The notes under the pieces: generated by a model
Database searches by the model: none
What the model was told of the DNA's origin: nothing
Seen by the model: the letters and a program-made list of their open reading frames with translations, nothing else
Translations under genes and position numbers: made by a program
Source of the DNA: Ixodes scapularis
Taxonomy: Eukaryota; Arthropoda; Arachnida; Ixodida; Ixodidae
Direction of reading: 5' to 3'
DNA: 64,000 nucleotides
Assembly: GCF_016920785.2 (NCBI RefSeq)
Contig: NW_024609857.1
Location: forward strand, 72,848,252-72,912,251
In this document: piece after piece, positions 44,761-54,778 of the stretch
Numbering within the stretch: the first letter of the stretch is position 1
How the letters are laid out: every line of letters begins with the position of its first letter

Positions 44761-46302
44761 TGCGCCTGCGCGCCGATGGCCTTGACTGTAGAGTCCCGGG
44801 AATCGTAGCGCGTTGCGGGGAGCGTTGCGGGACTGCCGAAACGATCTAAGAAAACTCCCTAATATTTTCGCGTAAATCGACCGTACTCGGCATAACCAAA
44901 CTCGAAGAACGCAGCGTTCCCCGACAGCCTCGACGCTATGGCTTCATGTACCACCGTTTCCCTTGCCACGCCAAAGTGTGTCGTTTCGTTCCGACGGTGT
45001 GAGCTTCTCCATGGGGCCTTCCTTCCTGCGTCCAAACGGGCGCTAATGCCTGATTTACAGCCTCCTTGAGATACCCGATCTGCCGCCGCCTTCCAGCCGC
45101 GACGCTGCAGGTCCTCCTCAAGACCAAGCTTCGGAGACGCTGCGAAGCCGAGCCAACAGCACCTAGAAGACAAAGTCTGCGCGTGACGTCATCATCGGTG
45201 GATCTCCGAGAGACTCCGCGTGCTAGACACTTGTTGCAAGACACTGCAAGACGCGCTGTCCGCGTTGCAGAAGCAAACTAGGCGGAGCTGCGTGACTCCA
45301 ATAGTAATGACGTTTGGCTGGGCAAAGGCGTAAGCCTCGTCTCCTAAACGGCACTGCCTGTGCGCAAGCGACGCGTCTGCTTCTCTTCTCAAATGGCCGT
45401 ATTAATTTATCGCCGCCATTTCTCTTTAATCCCCCTTTTTCAACTTCCGATTAAAGCAGTAAGTAGACCTTCCTCTTCGAAACCGAACGGCTTGGCTCGC
45501 TCTCGGGGAAGGACAAACTTCTCCGAAGCTGCTTGCCCGTGCCTTATACGCGCAGGATTAGATACCAGAAGGGCCCTTTTAAGAGACCGTAAGCTCCAAG
45601 GATCACATCTCAGTTTAGATGCCACTTCGTTTATTTATTTATCTTTTGCCGGCTATAGGATGCTATCGTAAACTATTCGGCGTAGTGTCGACAAAAGTGA
45701 GCTTAACTCGAGAAGAAGGCTCATCTTCGGCTTGTTCAAACATCGACTGCATCCGATTTATCGACACCTGCTCGCCCGCGCCAAAACGATCTTATCCGCT
45801 CTTTTTCCCGAGTACGTATACAAGGTATAACTTTGGGAAATTGGTTTTAAGATCGCGGAACGAAAAGAACGTCGTTTATACGGGTTGGCGCGATGGAACT
45901 TCGAACGCTTCTCCGACTGGTGTCTTTGGCGTCGTCGTATCGGGCCGTGTATCCTCGGAGTGGCCCCTGTGATGGCAACACAATATGACACAGGAACCGC
46001 CGTGCAATGTCACGCGTTTGGCCTATTTGACGATTCGTTGCAGACAGGCCGGGGAAGGCGATGAGTGGATGTAGGCGTCGCTGCCTTCGCGGCGCTCCAA
46101 CCCTCTGTTGCAGGAATTTCCGTCGACCGGCCCGGCTGCAGAAAGATGCAGCGGAACATCCACCTGCCGTATCCACCTCCTCCGCTGTGTTACCGCCAGG
46201 ATCGTGGCTTTCCGCGACGTTACAGATTTGTGACGTTCGTCACCAGCTGGAAACCACATGGACATAATGGTCGTGTTCCCAAATTTGCTCGGTCCAATTC
46301 TA
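44761..46302. other. unassigned GC-rich sequence
   Basis: Open frames on both strands up to 117 codons reflect high GC. None shows a domain or strong coding character. Confidence 0.35.
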
Positions 46303-46469
46303 CTCCGTTCACCCTTAAGCTGAGACTAGAAGCTCCGCCTTTAGCGTGAGCTCGCTGGCTTCCGCAGTGCTTTGGTTGTGCGTGCCTGCGCGTTCACACT
46401 TGCGTTAGCAAGGGCAGAAGGCTTGCGCTAAAGGCGGAGCTTCTAGTCTCAGATTAAGGGTGAACGGAG
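46303..46469. mobile_element. 167-bp foldback MITE with TA target duplication
   Basis: Arms CTCCGTTCACCCTTAAGCTG and CAGATTAAGGGTGAACGGAG continue through AGACTAGAAGCTCCGCC / GGCGGAGCTTCTAGTCT to CTTTAGCG / CGCTAAAG: about 46 bp per side with a single mismatch or so. TA flanks both ends (46301-46302 and 46470-46471). Low divergence suggests recent activity. Tc1/mariner-type by target site. Confidence 0.85.
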
Positions 46470-47047
46470 TATAGGGTAAAGGCTTCATACCTTGGCGTTC
46501 GAAAACCTACCCGCGTCAAAAACCAACACCGGCTTCACGACACTCGAGCAAGACCCATTTTTTTATAAAAAAGTTACCGCCGTGGCCAAAGCTTCGATAG
46601 GTTCAAGACCAAAAGGCAAGCAAGAACGATCGCACCCCGACGATCCACCATGATCCAGCTCCCATCCTTACATTCCAACCACGAAACCTCACGGCCGTCG
46701 TAGTGACGTCGACACTGCAACAGGTCCGAATCTTCGAACTGGTCCGGACTTTGTAAATATGCCGATTCTGGTTTATTTTCTATTTTTTTCACATTTATTT
46801 CCTATCTTATTTTTTATACATTTCAAATTGTCGATTAGGTCTCGCCCTCTGGGTTTTATTTACATCTTCACTAGAGTTTCGAACGTTCTCATTTCAATGG
46901 CGTCTGCAACAGGACGAGATCTGTAAAATTTCGGCAATTGTTGATTTATAATACTTATTGGTTAAGTAACTCTAAGTGAGAGAGAAAGGAAGTAGTGGTT
47001 GCCTCAATGTGGATTAAGATCAATTTATTTTTCTAGTGTTGTTGAAG

Positions 47048-47290
47048 ATGACTTCCTTATCCGGCGAGAAGACCGAGCTCTGAGAGCTGATGAGACTTGG
47101 GGAACTGCTAGGGCTGGACAGTGGGTCATTTCGGGATTGGCTCGGAAAGCAACTCGAGTACACCAGGGTTGATTATGAAAACGCGAAGGAGAGCGAGCGG
47201 GCAGGACCGCGAATGGGAATTGTTTTCAAAAGAATGGGAGAGGAGAGCGCAAGACATTGGGCTGAACGTTTAAGCAAGGTTATTGATTAA
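47048..47290 (+). pseudogene. gag-like remnant of an LTR retrotransposon
   Basis: From ATG at 47048 the frame gives a short N-terminus, a TGA at 47081-47083, then ELMRLGELLGLD and FRDWLGKQLEY followed by a charged stretch (AKESERAG). The pattern of a short leucine-rich helix pair followed by a Glu/Arg-rich region recalls the N-terminal gag region of tick Ty3/gypsy-type elements as I remember them. It ends at 47290 with no capsid or zinc-knuckle region. Confidence is limited because the match is by style rather than by motif. Confidence 0.3.
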
Positions 47291-48082
47291 GCAAGAAGAA
47301 AAAGTTAAAAAGGTCGCGGCAACGGCACATTTCGAGGCCGAATTCCATCGTCTAGTATAGCAGATAAGTAGTTTGTAAACCTCAAGCGAAGCGTCACTGA
47401 CTGCTGAATGTTTGTCCGAAGAACGCTGAGCACAAGATCTCTCGTTCGATGTAGCAACAGAAGCGAGCGCGTTTAGAGCAACCGCTGACGACTCCGATGA
47501 GCCAACTTTCCGAGAGGCATTGAAAGGCTGACGAAGGTATATGCCACGCGCTTATGGCCTGAATGTCCAACGAGACTGAATGTCCAATTACGAGCCTGAA
47601 TGTCCAATCGGTCACGTGACAGGCGAGACGGAATGTACAACGAGACGAAAGATCCAATCGAGACGGAATGTCCATCGAGTCTGAATGTCTAACGAGACGA
47701 TAGATCCAACCGAGACGGAATGTCCAACGAGCCTGAATATCCAACGAGACGAAAGATCCAACCGAGACGGAATGTCCAACGAGCCTGAATGTCCAACGAG
47801 TCTGAATATCCAACGAATATAGACTGAACCTTGCAAAGAATTTAGAAGACATTTCTTTGATGAACTGTAGGATTACTGGTAGTTACGGCGGTAAAAAATG
47901 CGTTTCGATGAAATGGGGAACCGGACATTTCGGTGCGGAGATATCGGTACGCGATCATTTCGGTATGTGGTCGCTTCGGCACCGGGCTTTTCAGTACCGG
48001 GATTTTTGATGCACGGCTGTTTTGGTGTGCCGCTGAGCTTGTCTCACTGACGTTGCCTCTGTGAAGTCCCCAAAATGAAATA

Positions 48083-48285
48083 TACCGATCACACCAGCCA
48101 GTTTGACTACGCCACCGCTGCCGCAAAGCATCGAGGGAACTTTAGTCTTTCTGCGCGTGCGACAACCTCGCTGGAGCTGTGCGCCTGCAGGCCACGAACA
48201 GTCTCGTGCACTGCCGATTGCCTCCTGTGAACTAAAGTTATGGCTGCCTCGCGCATGCGTCAAACGCTTGGTGAGATCGGTCTAT
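48083..48285. mobile_element. MITE of the GACCGATCTCACCA family inserted in the left copy only
   Basis: Same family as 4639-4852, with ends ATACCGATCACACCAGCC and CTTGGTGAGATCGGTCTAT. The right copy has the uninterrupted site (gaaattaaaattatgc on the reverse strand of 54210-54230), so insertion followed divergence of the two copies. Confidence 0.85.
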
Positions 48286-49472
48286 TAAAATTATGCTCAT
48301 ATATTTTGTAGACTTCATAAAATCCCAAACACAATTCATATATTGTTCGCTTTATATATCTATATATTTATCTATATATAAGAATGTTTTCTATAATTAA
48401 AAAAAAAGACGTTTAAAAGGTCACACATGCTACAAGATCAAAGACCGAACTCGTTGACCATTGACAACCTGTCACGCGTTTGATTTTAGAAGGTCGTACC
48501 TCTGGAGCGGAAACAAATGTGGGACCCACGACAGTTCTTAGAACCGTTAATCGTGCTTATCCCCAGCCACAGTTCTTCCGTATTGTACGAGTTGCTGTAT
48601 TTTTCTTATTCGTGTCCCTAGTCCCGCAAAGATGATGTCCCTCGCATGGGAGAAAAACACCTGATTGAATTTTTAGTATTATAATTATTATTAGGTGAAG
48701 CCGGTGCAGTATGTGTAATTACTCTAAATTGTAGTTTTTGTTTTCTTCTTTTTTACAGAACGAACATGAGAGTTTTAGAGATTTCTACTGGACTTCTCGG
48801 TCCCCAGAAACAAAAATTCGATCCTCATATCAAAATCAGTGATAGAATACAACGTTCCTTCCATTAGGCCTTTGTGCACCTAATCTCCTCATTTGGTGAG
48901 CTTTTGTCCGGTGATTGTGCGGAGGATTCGGCACATTAACGCTTATCGCGACGATTAGTTTCGCATGCTTCGGCCACCAAAGCGATTGCTGTCGCAGAGA
49001 ACCATGTATTAAGCAGCAAGTAAGTAATATTAGTAATTAATACAATACTTTTTTAGGGTTGGCTTCCGTCATTTCTGCCTTTCCTGGTCACGTGGCATGC
49101 AGCAATCGCACCGATACGCGCCCAGGTAGCATACCAAGGCTGCGATCGGGTTTCAACTGGTTCTAGCTCTGTCACAGAGCCGCTGCGACAGTGCGACCGT
49201 TATTTATTTATATCCGTACATTACAAGTGCACATATGACCACGGCATCAGGACGTCAGCCCCTCGCTCGGTCTTCCCAAATTCCATAATGCTAGAGTTGC
49301 GAGTGAACATACTCACGAAGAACCCGACTTTTATCATTTTGAATAACCCGGTTACGATTCACTATCGGACCCTTGCCAATTCTGAGAGCTGCATTTGTCA
49401 TCCTCTCTTTTTGAAAAGGAGGTCTCACTGTTGACCCCCACTGTCACCGGCAATCTACACACCCAACCCTAA

Positions 49473-49867
49473 TCAACTCTTTTCGACAGTTCGACAAACG
49501 GGGACTTTCGCCCCATTCTTCATTCTGCGAATTAGGACGAATTGTCCTTCTTGCAGTTGTCCAGAGACCAATGGAATTTCGACGAAGTGACCGGATTCGT
49601 GGTGCAGTACGCTTACCCTACAAGAATAGAAAGCCACGTGGCACGATCTATTGTTATATTCACACATGATGCAAGCTATTAGTACATCCGGGTGTGAACT
49701 TTCTGCTGCACGCCGAGATAGATGCGTTCGCTTCCCTTAACAGCAGTCAAGCTCCCACCTACCAAGACGTCATGAACTACCTCGACACAATGGCGAGCTT
49801 TGCAGTGCTTCCAGAAACCAGTTAAATTACATGGGCTTCTAAAAACCCCTATGCATGTCACATGCAA
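49473..49867 (-). CDS. conserved coding-like segment in left copy, product unknown
   Basis: Two short frames, 49679-49867 and 49473-49667, encode peptides nearly matching those of the right copy; for example, SVLHHESGHFVEIPLVSGQL occurs in both. The second begins with ATG here. A pyrimidine tract ending tag, ctttctattcttgtag on the minus strand, precedes ggtaagc, so splicing is possible. Most nucleotide differences between the copies change amino acids, which argues against purifying selection. The family is unknown. It could be the remnant of a gene carried by the element or mere conserved noncoding sequence. Confidence 0.2.
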
Positions 49868-50350
49868 AAAAAAAAAAAAAAAAAAGTTGCGTATTGTGTG
49901 AAACTAGTATTATCGCTCTACTCACTGACATACAAACCTATTGGTAGGGAATGGATGCGTATGTAAACTACTGACGACTGAAGTGTACAGTGAGTAGTAG
50001 TCTCTTCCAAATATAAACGAACAAAAATAAAAATTTGTCAAGTTCACACAATTGTTCCGCATTTACTCAGTAATTGTCGAGTCACACCAGCCACCACCCC
50101 CATGCATTTACAGGCGCGCTAGGTGTAGATTTTATTTAAAAAAAAAAGATATCTATATATTTTTTTTATTAGTGGGAAATTGCGCTTGTGGAAATTCTTG
50201 ATGCCTCGCACCCACAGCTCCCAAAGCTCCTTTGAAAAAATTAAATATTGATTCTCCGCATAGTCAGTGGCGCTGGCGGGCGGTCATGTGTTTGGAATGC
50301 GGATCTCCGTATGTAGCTGAACTAGAAATTCCTGGGTTCTGAAGCGCGGC

Positions 50351-50357
50351 TTTTATA
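50351..50357 (-). promoter_or_regulatory. TATA box of left copy
   Basis: TATAAAA on the minus strand, embedded in ggacgtctataaaagccgcg-like sequence identical to that of the right copy at 52154. It lies upstream of the coding-like segment and the AATAAA at 49203-49208. Confidence 0.45.
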
Positions 50358-50990
50358 GACGTCCCCCAATTACGATCCACTATACATTGCATCCCTATTA
50401 TATATTTCAAATTGGCTGACCTATGTCATCGGAATATTCCAAACATTTGAACTGTTAATATCAAAGGAGCGTTTGGCGTCGTACAATCGACATCTTTAAC
50501 CGATTGGTACATAGCTGCGCATCGACACTCAGCTAACTAACCATCAAGCCTTCCTATAGATGAAATTATAATATTTGTGTCTGCTCTGTTTCTTTGTCGG
50601 TCCGTCAACGTCGGCTTTTGTGGCACGACATTTTAGTATGATGTAACTACGGCAATGCCTACAGGAACGCAGACTAAATATACACACAAGTCTGTACATT
50701 TAAGAGGGCAAATTATTCTAGCACGTGACAGGCGAGACGGAATGTCCAACGTGCCTGAATGTCCAACGCGACGAAAGATCCAACCGAGACGGAATGTACA
50801 ACGAGCCTGAATGTCCATCGAGACGAAAGATCCAACCGAGACGGAATGTCCAACGAGCCTGAATGTCCAACAAGACGGAAGATCCAACCAAGACGGAATG
50901 TCCAACGAGCCTGAATGTCCAACGTGCCTGAATATCCATTATTGGATCTTTCGTCTCGTTGGACATTCAGGCTCGTTGGACATTCCGTCT

Positions 50991-51298
50991 CGTTGACATT
51001 CAGGCTCGTTGGACATTCCGTCTCGGTTGGATCTTCCGTCTCGCTGGACATTCAGGCTCGTTGGACATTCCGTCTCGGTTGGATCTTTCGTCTCGATGGA
51101 CATTCAGGCTCGTTGGACATTCCGTCTCGTTGACATTCAGGCTCGTTGGACATTCCGTCTCGGTTGGATCTTCCGTCTCGCTGGACATTCAGGCTCGTTG
51201 GACATTCCGTCTCGGTTGGATCTTTCGTCTCGATGGACATTCAGGCTCGTTGGACATTCCGTCTCGTTGACATTCAGGCTCGTTGGACATTCCGCTTC
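50991..51298 (+). repeat. 137-bp higher-order satellite, two full copies plus a partial
   Basis: Units start at 50991, 51128 and 51265, each opening cgttgacattcaggctcg, so the period is exactly 137 bp. Each unit is made of ~17-bp subrepeats of three kinds: GGACATTCAGGCTCGTT, GGACATTCCGTCTCGGTT and GGATCTTTCGTCTCGAT. The two full units look identical over most of their length, suggesting a recent duplication. The missing G in ttgacattc is a shared marker of the unit start. Confidence 0.9.
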
Positions 51299-51494
51299 AA
51301 AAAAATGCGCCCAGAACAGGGTAATGTCGGGCGCGGAGGAAGCCGCACAGGACTCTGTGTAGGAGCGCTTGCAGAGCTTGCCAAAGCACGGATGGTCGTA
51401 AAAAGGGGTGCGGCACATTGCGCCTGCATTAAGCTGTGATAGCCGCGGTATTGGAAGAGGTTGAAAGTAACACCGAGAAAGGTAAAAAGAGAAC
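51299..51494 (+). other. unique spacer between the inverted copies
   Basis: About 196 bp with no satellite and no copy elsewhere in the window. It ends at the 11-bp repeat flanking the right copy and is therefore host DNA (or an older element) into which the right copy inserted. Confidence 0.6.
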
Positions 51495-51505
51495 GAATTA
51501 TTCGA
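51495..51505 (+). repeat. left target-site duplication of the right copy
   Basis: GAATTATTCGA, identical to 54779-54789. The two immediately flank 51506-54778. Confidence 0.85.
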
Positions 51506-52153
51506 TTACGAGACGGAATGTGCAACGAGCCTGAATGTCCAACGAGACGAAAGATCCAATAATGGATATTCAGGCACGTTGGACATTCAGGCTCGTTGGA
51601 CATTCCGTCTCGGTTGGATCTTCCGTCTCGCTGGACATTCAGGCTCGTTGGACATTCCGTCTCGGTTGGATCTTTCGTCTCGATGGACATTCAGGCTCGT
51701 TGGACATTCCGTCTTGGTTGGATCTTTCGTCGCGTTGGACATTCAGGCTCGTTGGACATTCCGTCTCGCCTGTCACGTGCTAGAATAATTTGCCATCTTA
51801 AATGTACAGACTTGTGCGTATATTTAGTCCGCGTCCCTGCAGGCATTGCCGTAGTTACATCATACTAAAATGTCGTGCCACAAAAGCCGACGTCGACGGA
51901 CCTACAAAGAAACAGAACAGACACACATATTATAATTTCATCGATAAGGAAGGCTTGATGGTTAGTTAGCTGAGTGCCGATGCGCAGCTATGTACCAATC
52001 GGTTAAAGGTGTCGATTGTACGACGCCAAACGCTCCTTTGATAATAACAGTTCAAATGTTTTAGAATATTCCGATACATAGGTCAGCCAAATTGAAATAT
52101 ATAATAGGGATGCAATGTACGGGTGTTCTAGTGGATCGCAATTGGGGGACGTC

Positions 52154-52160
52154 TATAAAA
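52154..52160 (+). promoter_or_regulatory. TATA box of right copy
   Basis: TATAAAA within gggacgtctataaaagccgc, followed at 52191-52195 by TCAGT, the arthropod initiator word, about 39 bp from the start of the box, which is slightly longer than usual. The TATA box is conserved in the left copy; the TCAGT is not (ttcagc there). Confidence 0.45.
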
Positions 52161-52673
52161 GCCGCGCTTCAGAACCCAGGAATTTCTAGTTCAGTCCTCA
52201 TCCCTGCCCGTTTCGATCTATAGATGAGCTACATACGGAGATCCGCATCGCAAACACATGACCGCCTGCCAGCGCCACTGACTTTGCGGAAAGTCAATAT
52301 TTAATTTTTTTAAAATGAGCTTTGGGAGCTGTGAGTGCGAGGCATCAAGAGTTTCCACAAGCGTAATTTCCCACTAATAAAAAAATATAGATATTTTTTT
52401 TTTAAATAAAATCTACATCTAACGCGCCTGTAAATGCATGGGAGTGGTGACTGGTGTGACCCGACAATTCCTGAGTAAATGCGGAACAATTGTGTGAATT
52501 TGAGAAATTTTTATTTTGGTTCGTTTATCTTTGGAACAGACAACTACTCACTGTACACTGCAGTTGTCTGTAGTTTACATACGCATCCATTCCCTACCAA
52601 TACGTTTGTATGTCAATGAGTAAAGCGATAATACTAGTATCACACAGTACGCATATTTTTTTCCTTTTTTTTT

Positions 52674-53069
52674 TTGCATGTGACATGCATAGTGGTTTTC
52701 AGAAGCCCATGTAATTTAACTGGCTTCTGGAAGCACTCCAAAGCTCGCCATTTTGTCGAGGTAGTTTATGACGTCTTGGTAGGTGGGAGCTTGAGTGCTG
52801 ATAAAGGAAGCGAACGCATCCATCTCGGCGTGCAGCAGAAGGTTCACACCCGGATGTACTAATAGCCTGCATCATGTGTGAATATAACAATAGATCGGTT
52901 CCACGTGGCTTTCTATTTTTGTAGGGTAAGCGTACTGCACCACGAATCCGGTCACTTCGTCGAAATTCCATTGGTCTCTGGACAACTGGAAAGAGGACAA
53001 TTCGTCCAGATTCGCAGAACGAAGAATGGGGCAAAAGTCTCCGTTTGTCGAACTGTCGAAAAGAGTTGA
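52674..53069 (+). CDS. conserved coding-like segment in right copy, product unknown
   Basis: One reading frame, interrupted by stops at about 52860-52865, gives two peptides of ~62 residues that match those of the left copy (HFVEVVYDVLVGGSL and SVLHHESGHFVEIPLVSGQL). No ATG starts either. A splice-acceptor-like ctttctatttttgtag lies at about 52909-52924, just before the better-conserved part. I recognise no domain. The left copy has a one-base difference near 52900. Treat it as the possible remnant of an element-encoded gene. Confidence 0.2.
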
Positions 53070-53334
53070 TTAGGGTTGGGTGTGTAGATTGCCGGTGACA
53101 GTGGGGGTCAACAGTGAAACCTTTTTTTCAAAAAAGAGAGGATGACAAATGCAGCTCTTAGAATTGGCAAAGGTCCGATAGTGAATCGTACCCGGGTTAT
53201 TCAAAATGATAAAAGCCGGGTTCTTCGTGAGTATGTTCACTCGCAACTCTAGCATTATGGAATTTGGGAAGACCGAGCGAGGGGCTGACGTCCTGATGCC
53301 GTGGTCATATGTGCACTTGTAATGTACGCATTAG

Positions 53335-53340
53335 AATAAA
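53335..53340 (+). terminator. poly(A) signal of right copy
   Basis: AATAAA downstream of the coding-like segment; conserved in the left copy (49203-49208, minus strand). With the TATA box it would delimit a transcript of about 1.15 kb. Confidence 0.35.
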
Positions 53341-54227
53341 TAACGGTCGCACTGTCGCAGCGGCTCTGTGGCAGAGTTAGAACCAGTTGAAACCCGATCG
53401 CAGCCTTGGTATGCTACCTGGGCGCGTATCGGTGCGATTGCTGCATGCCACGTGACCAGGAAAGGCAGAAACGACGGAAGCCAACCCTAAAAAAGTATTG
53501 TATTAATTAATAATATTACCTACTTGCTGCTTAATACATGGTTCACTGAGACAGCAATCGCTTTGGTGGCCGAAGCATGCGAAACTAATCGTCGCGATGA
53601 GCGTCAACGCACAATCACCGGACAAAAGCTCACCAATTGAGGAGATTAGCAGCACAAAGGCTTCATAGAAGGAACGTTGTATTCTATCACTGATTTTGAT
53701 ATGAGGATCGAATTTTTGTTTCTGGGGACCGAGAAGTCCAATCAGAAATGTCTAAAACTTTCACGTTCGTTCTGTAAAAAAGAAGAAAAAATAAATAAAC
53801 TGCAATTTAGAGTAATTACACATACTACACCGACTTCACCTAATTATAATTATAATACTAAAATTCAATCAGGGGCTTTTCTCCCATGCGAGGGACATCA
53901 TCTTTGCGGGACTAGGGACACGAATAAGAAAAATACAGCAACTCGTACAATACGGAAAAACGGTGGCTGAGGACGCTCGTGGGTCCCACATTTGTTTCCG
54001 CTCCAGAGGTACGACCTTCTAAAATCAAACGCGTGACAGGTTGTCAATGGTCAACGAGTTCGGTCTTTGATCTTGTAGCATGTATGACCTTTTAAACATC
54101 TTTTTTTTATTTAAATTATAGATATCATCTTTATATTTCGATATATAAGACGAACAATAAATGAATTGTTTTGGGGATTTTATGAAGTCTACAAAATATA
54201 CAAGCATAATTTTAATTTCATTTTGGG

Positions 54228-54280
54228 GACTTCACAGAGGTTGCCTCCGTGAAGTCCCCAAAATGAAATTCAAATTATGC
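54228..54280 (+). repeat. small hairpin unique to the right copy
   Basis: atttcattttggggacttca pairs with tgaagtccccaaaatgaaat across a short ggttgcc-type loop. The left copy has only one arm at the matching site, so this is either a local inverted duplication in the right copy or a loss in the left. Confidence 0.75.
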
Positions 54281-54289
54281 TCAGTGGGA

Positions 54290-54425
54290 CAAGCTCAGCG
54301 GCATACCAAAATAGCCGTGCATCAAAAATCTCGGTATTGAAAAGCCCGGTGCCGAAGCGACCACATACCGAAATGATTGCGTACCGATATCTCCGCACCG
54401 AAATGTCCGGTTCCCCATTTCATCG
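54290..54425 (+). repeat. degenerate ~16-bp array (TTTCGGTACCG-like), right copy
   Basis: Successive words aaaatagccgtgcatc, aaaaatctcggtattg, aaaagcccggtgccg, aagcgaccacataccg, aaatgattgcgtaccg, atatctccgcaccg, aaatgtccggttcccc repeat with a 15-17 bp spacing. The inverted equivalent is at about 47915-48040. Confidence 0.7.
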
Positions 54426-54519
54426 AACGCATTTTTCACCGCCGTAACTATCAGTAATTCTACAATTCAACAAAGAAATGTCTTATAAATTCTTTGCAAG
54501 GTTCATTCTATATCCGTTG

Positions 54520-54776
54520 GATATTCAGGCACGTTGGACATTCAGGCTCGTTGGACATTCCGTCTCGGTTGGATCTTTCGTCTCGTTGGATATTCAGGCA
54601 CGTTGGACATTCCGTCTCGATTGGACCTTTCGTCTCGTTGGACATTCAGACTCGATGGACATTCCGTCTCGATTGGATCTTTCGTCTCGTTGGACATTCC
54701 GTCTCGCCTGTCACGTGACTGATTGGATATTCAGGCTCGTTGGACATTCAGTCTCGTTGGACATTCAGGCCATAAG
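54520..54776 (+). repeat. terminal satellite array of right copy
   Basis: Fifteen or so ~17-bp subrepeats of the GGACATTC/GGATCTTTC type, with cgcctgtcacgtgactg inserted near 54706. The inverted equivalent is at 47553-47835. Confidence 0.85.
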
Positions 54777-54778
54777 CG

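Larger units (their letters stand above)
47549..50994 (-). mobile_element. left copy of an unrecognised satellite-ended element (inverted partner of 51506-54778)
   Basis: This copy is the reverse complement of 51506-54778 across essentially its whole length. Read on the minus strand its order is: satellite array (50735-50994, probably extended to 51294), TATAAAA box (50351-50357), short conserved coding-like segments (49867-49473), AATAAA (49203-49208), ~16-bp degenerate array (47915-48040) and terminal satellite array (47553-47835). It differs from the right copy by scattered substitutions and by a 203-bp MITE at 48083-48285. I do not recognise any transposase, integrase or RT. No target duplication is visible beside it. 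Confidence 0.8.
51506..54778 (+). mobile_element. right copy of an unrecognised satellite-ended element with 11-bp target duplication
   Basis: A 3273-bp unit bounded by the exact direct repeat GAATTATTCGA. The first ~50 bp and the last ~50 bp are inverted relative to each other and consist of satellite subrepeats, so the unit has TIR-like ends made of tandem repeats. Inside are satellite arrays in plus orientation (51560-51767 and 54520-54776), both bounded by cgtctcgcctgtcacgtg. It also has a TATAAAA at 52154-52160, coding-like segments 52674-53069, AATAAA at 53335-53340 and a ~16-bp array at 54290-54425. Target duplications of 9-11 bp are known for Mutator-like elements. TIRs built from tandem subrepeats are known for Foldback/Galileo elements. 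Neither assignment is proven and no transposase is present. Confidence 0.8.

Noticed and set aside
50633..51868. Long overlapping frames on both strands encoding WTFRLVGHS/LDIQAR repeats
   Set aside because: They arise because the 17- and 52-bp satellite units contain no stop codon in several frames. Both strands and multiple frames are open at once, and no ATG-led non-repetitive protein is attached. I treat them as satellite, not protein.
52699..53034. 111-codon minus-strand frame in the right copy
   Set aside because: It lacks an ATG, is broken at the matching place in the left copy, and runs antisense to the TATA/poly(A) arrangement.
47549..54778. Palindrome as an assembly artefact
   Set aside because: The arms differ by substitutions throughout, a 203-bp insertion on the left, a hairpin on the right and a 137-bp array on one side only.
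47549..54778. CRISPR-like array or single large Polinton
   Set aside because: The repeats are contiguous tandem units without spacers and the context is eukaryotic. No polymerase, integrase or capsid gene is present and the inside is mirrored rather than unique.
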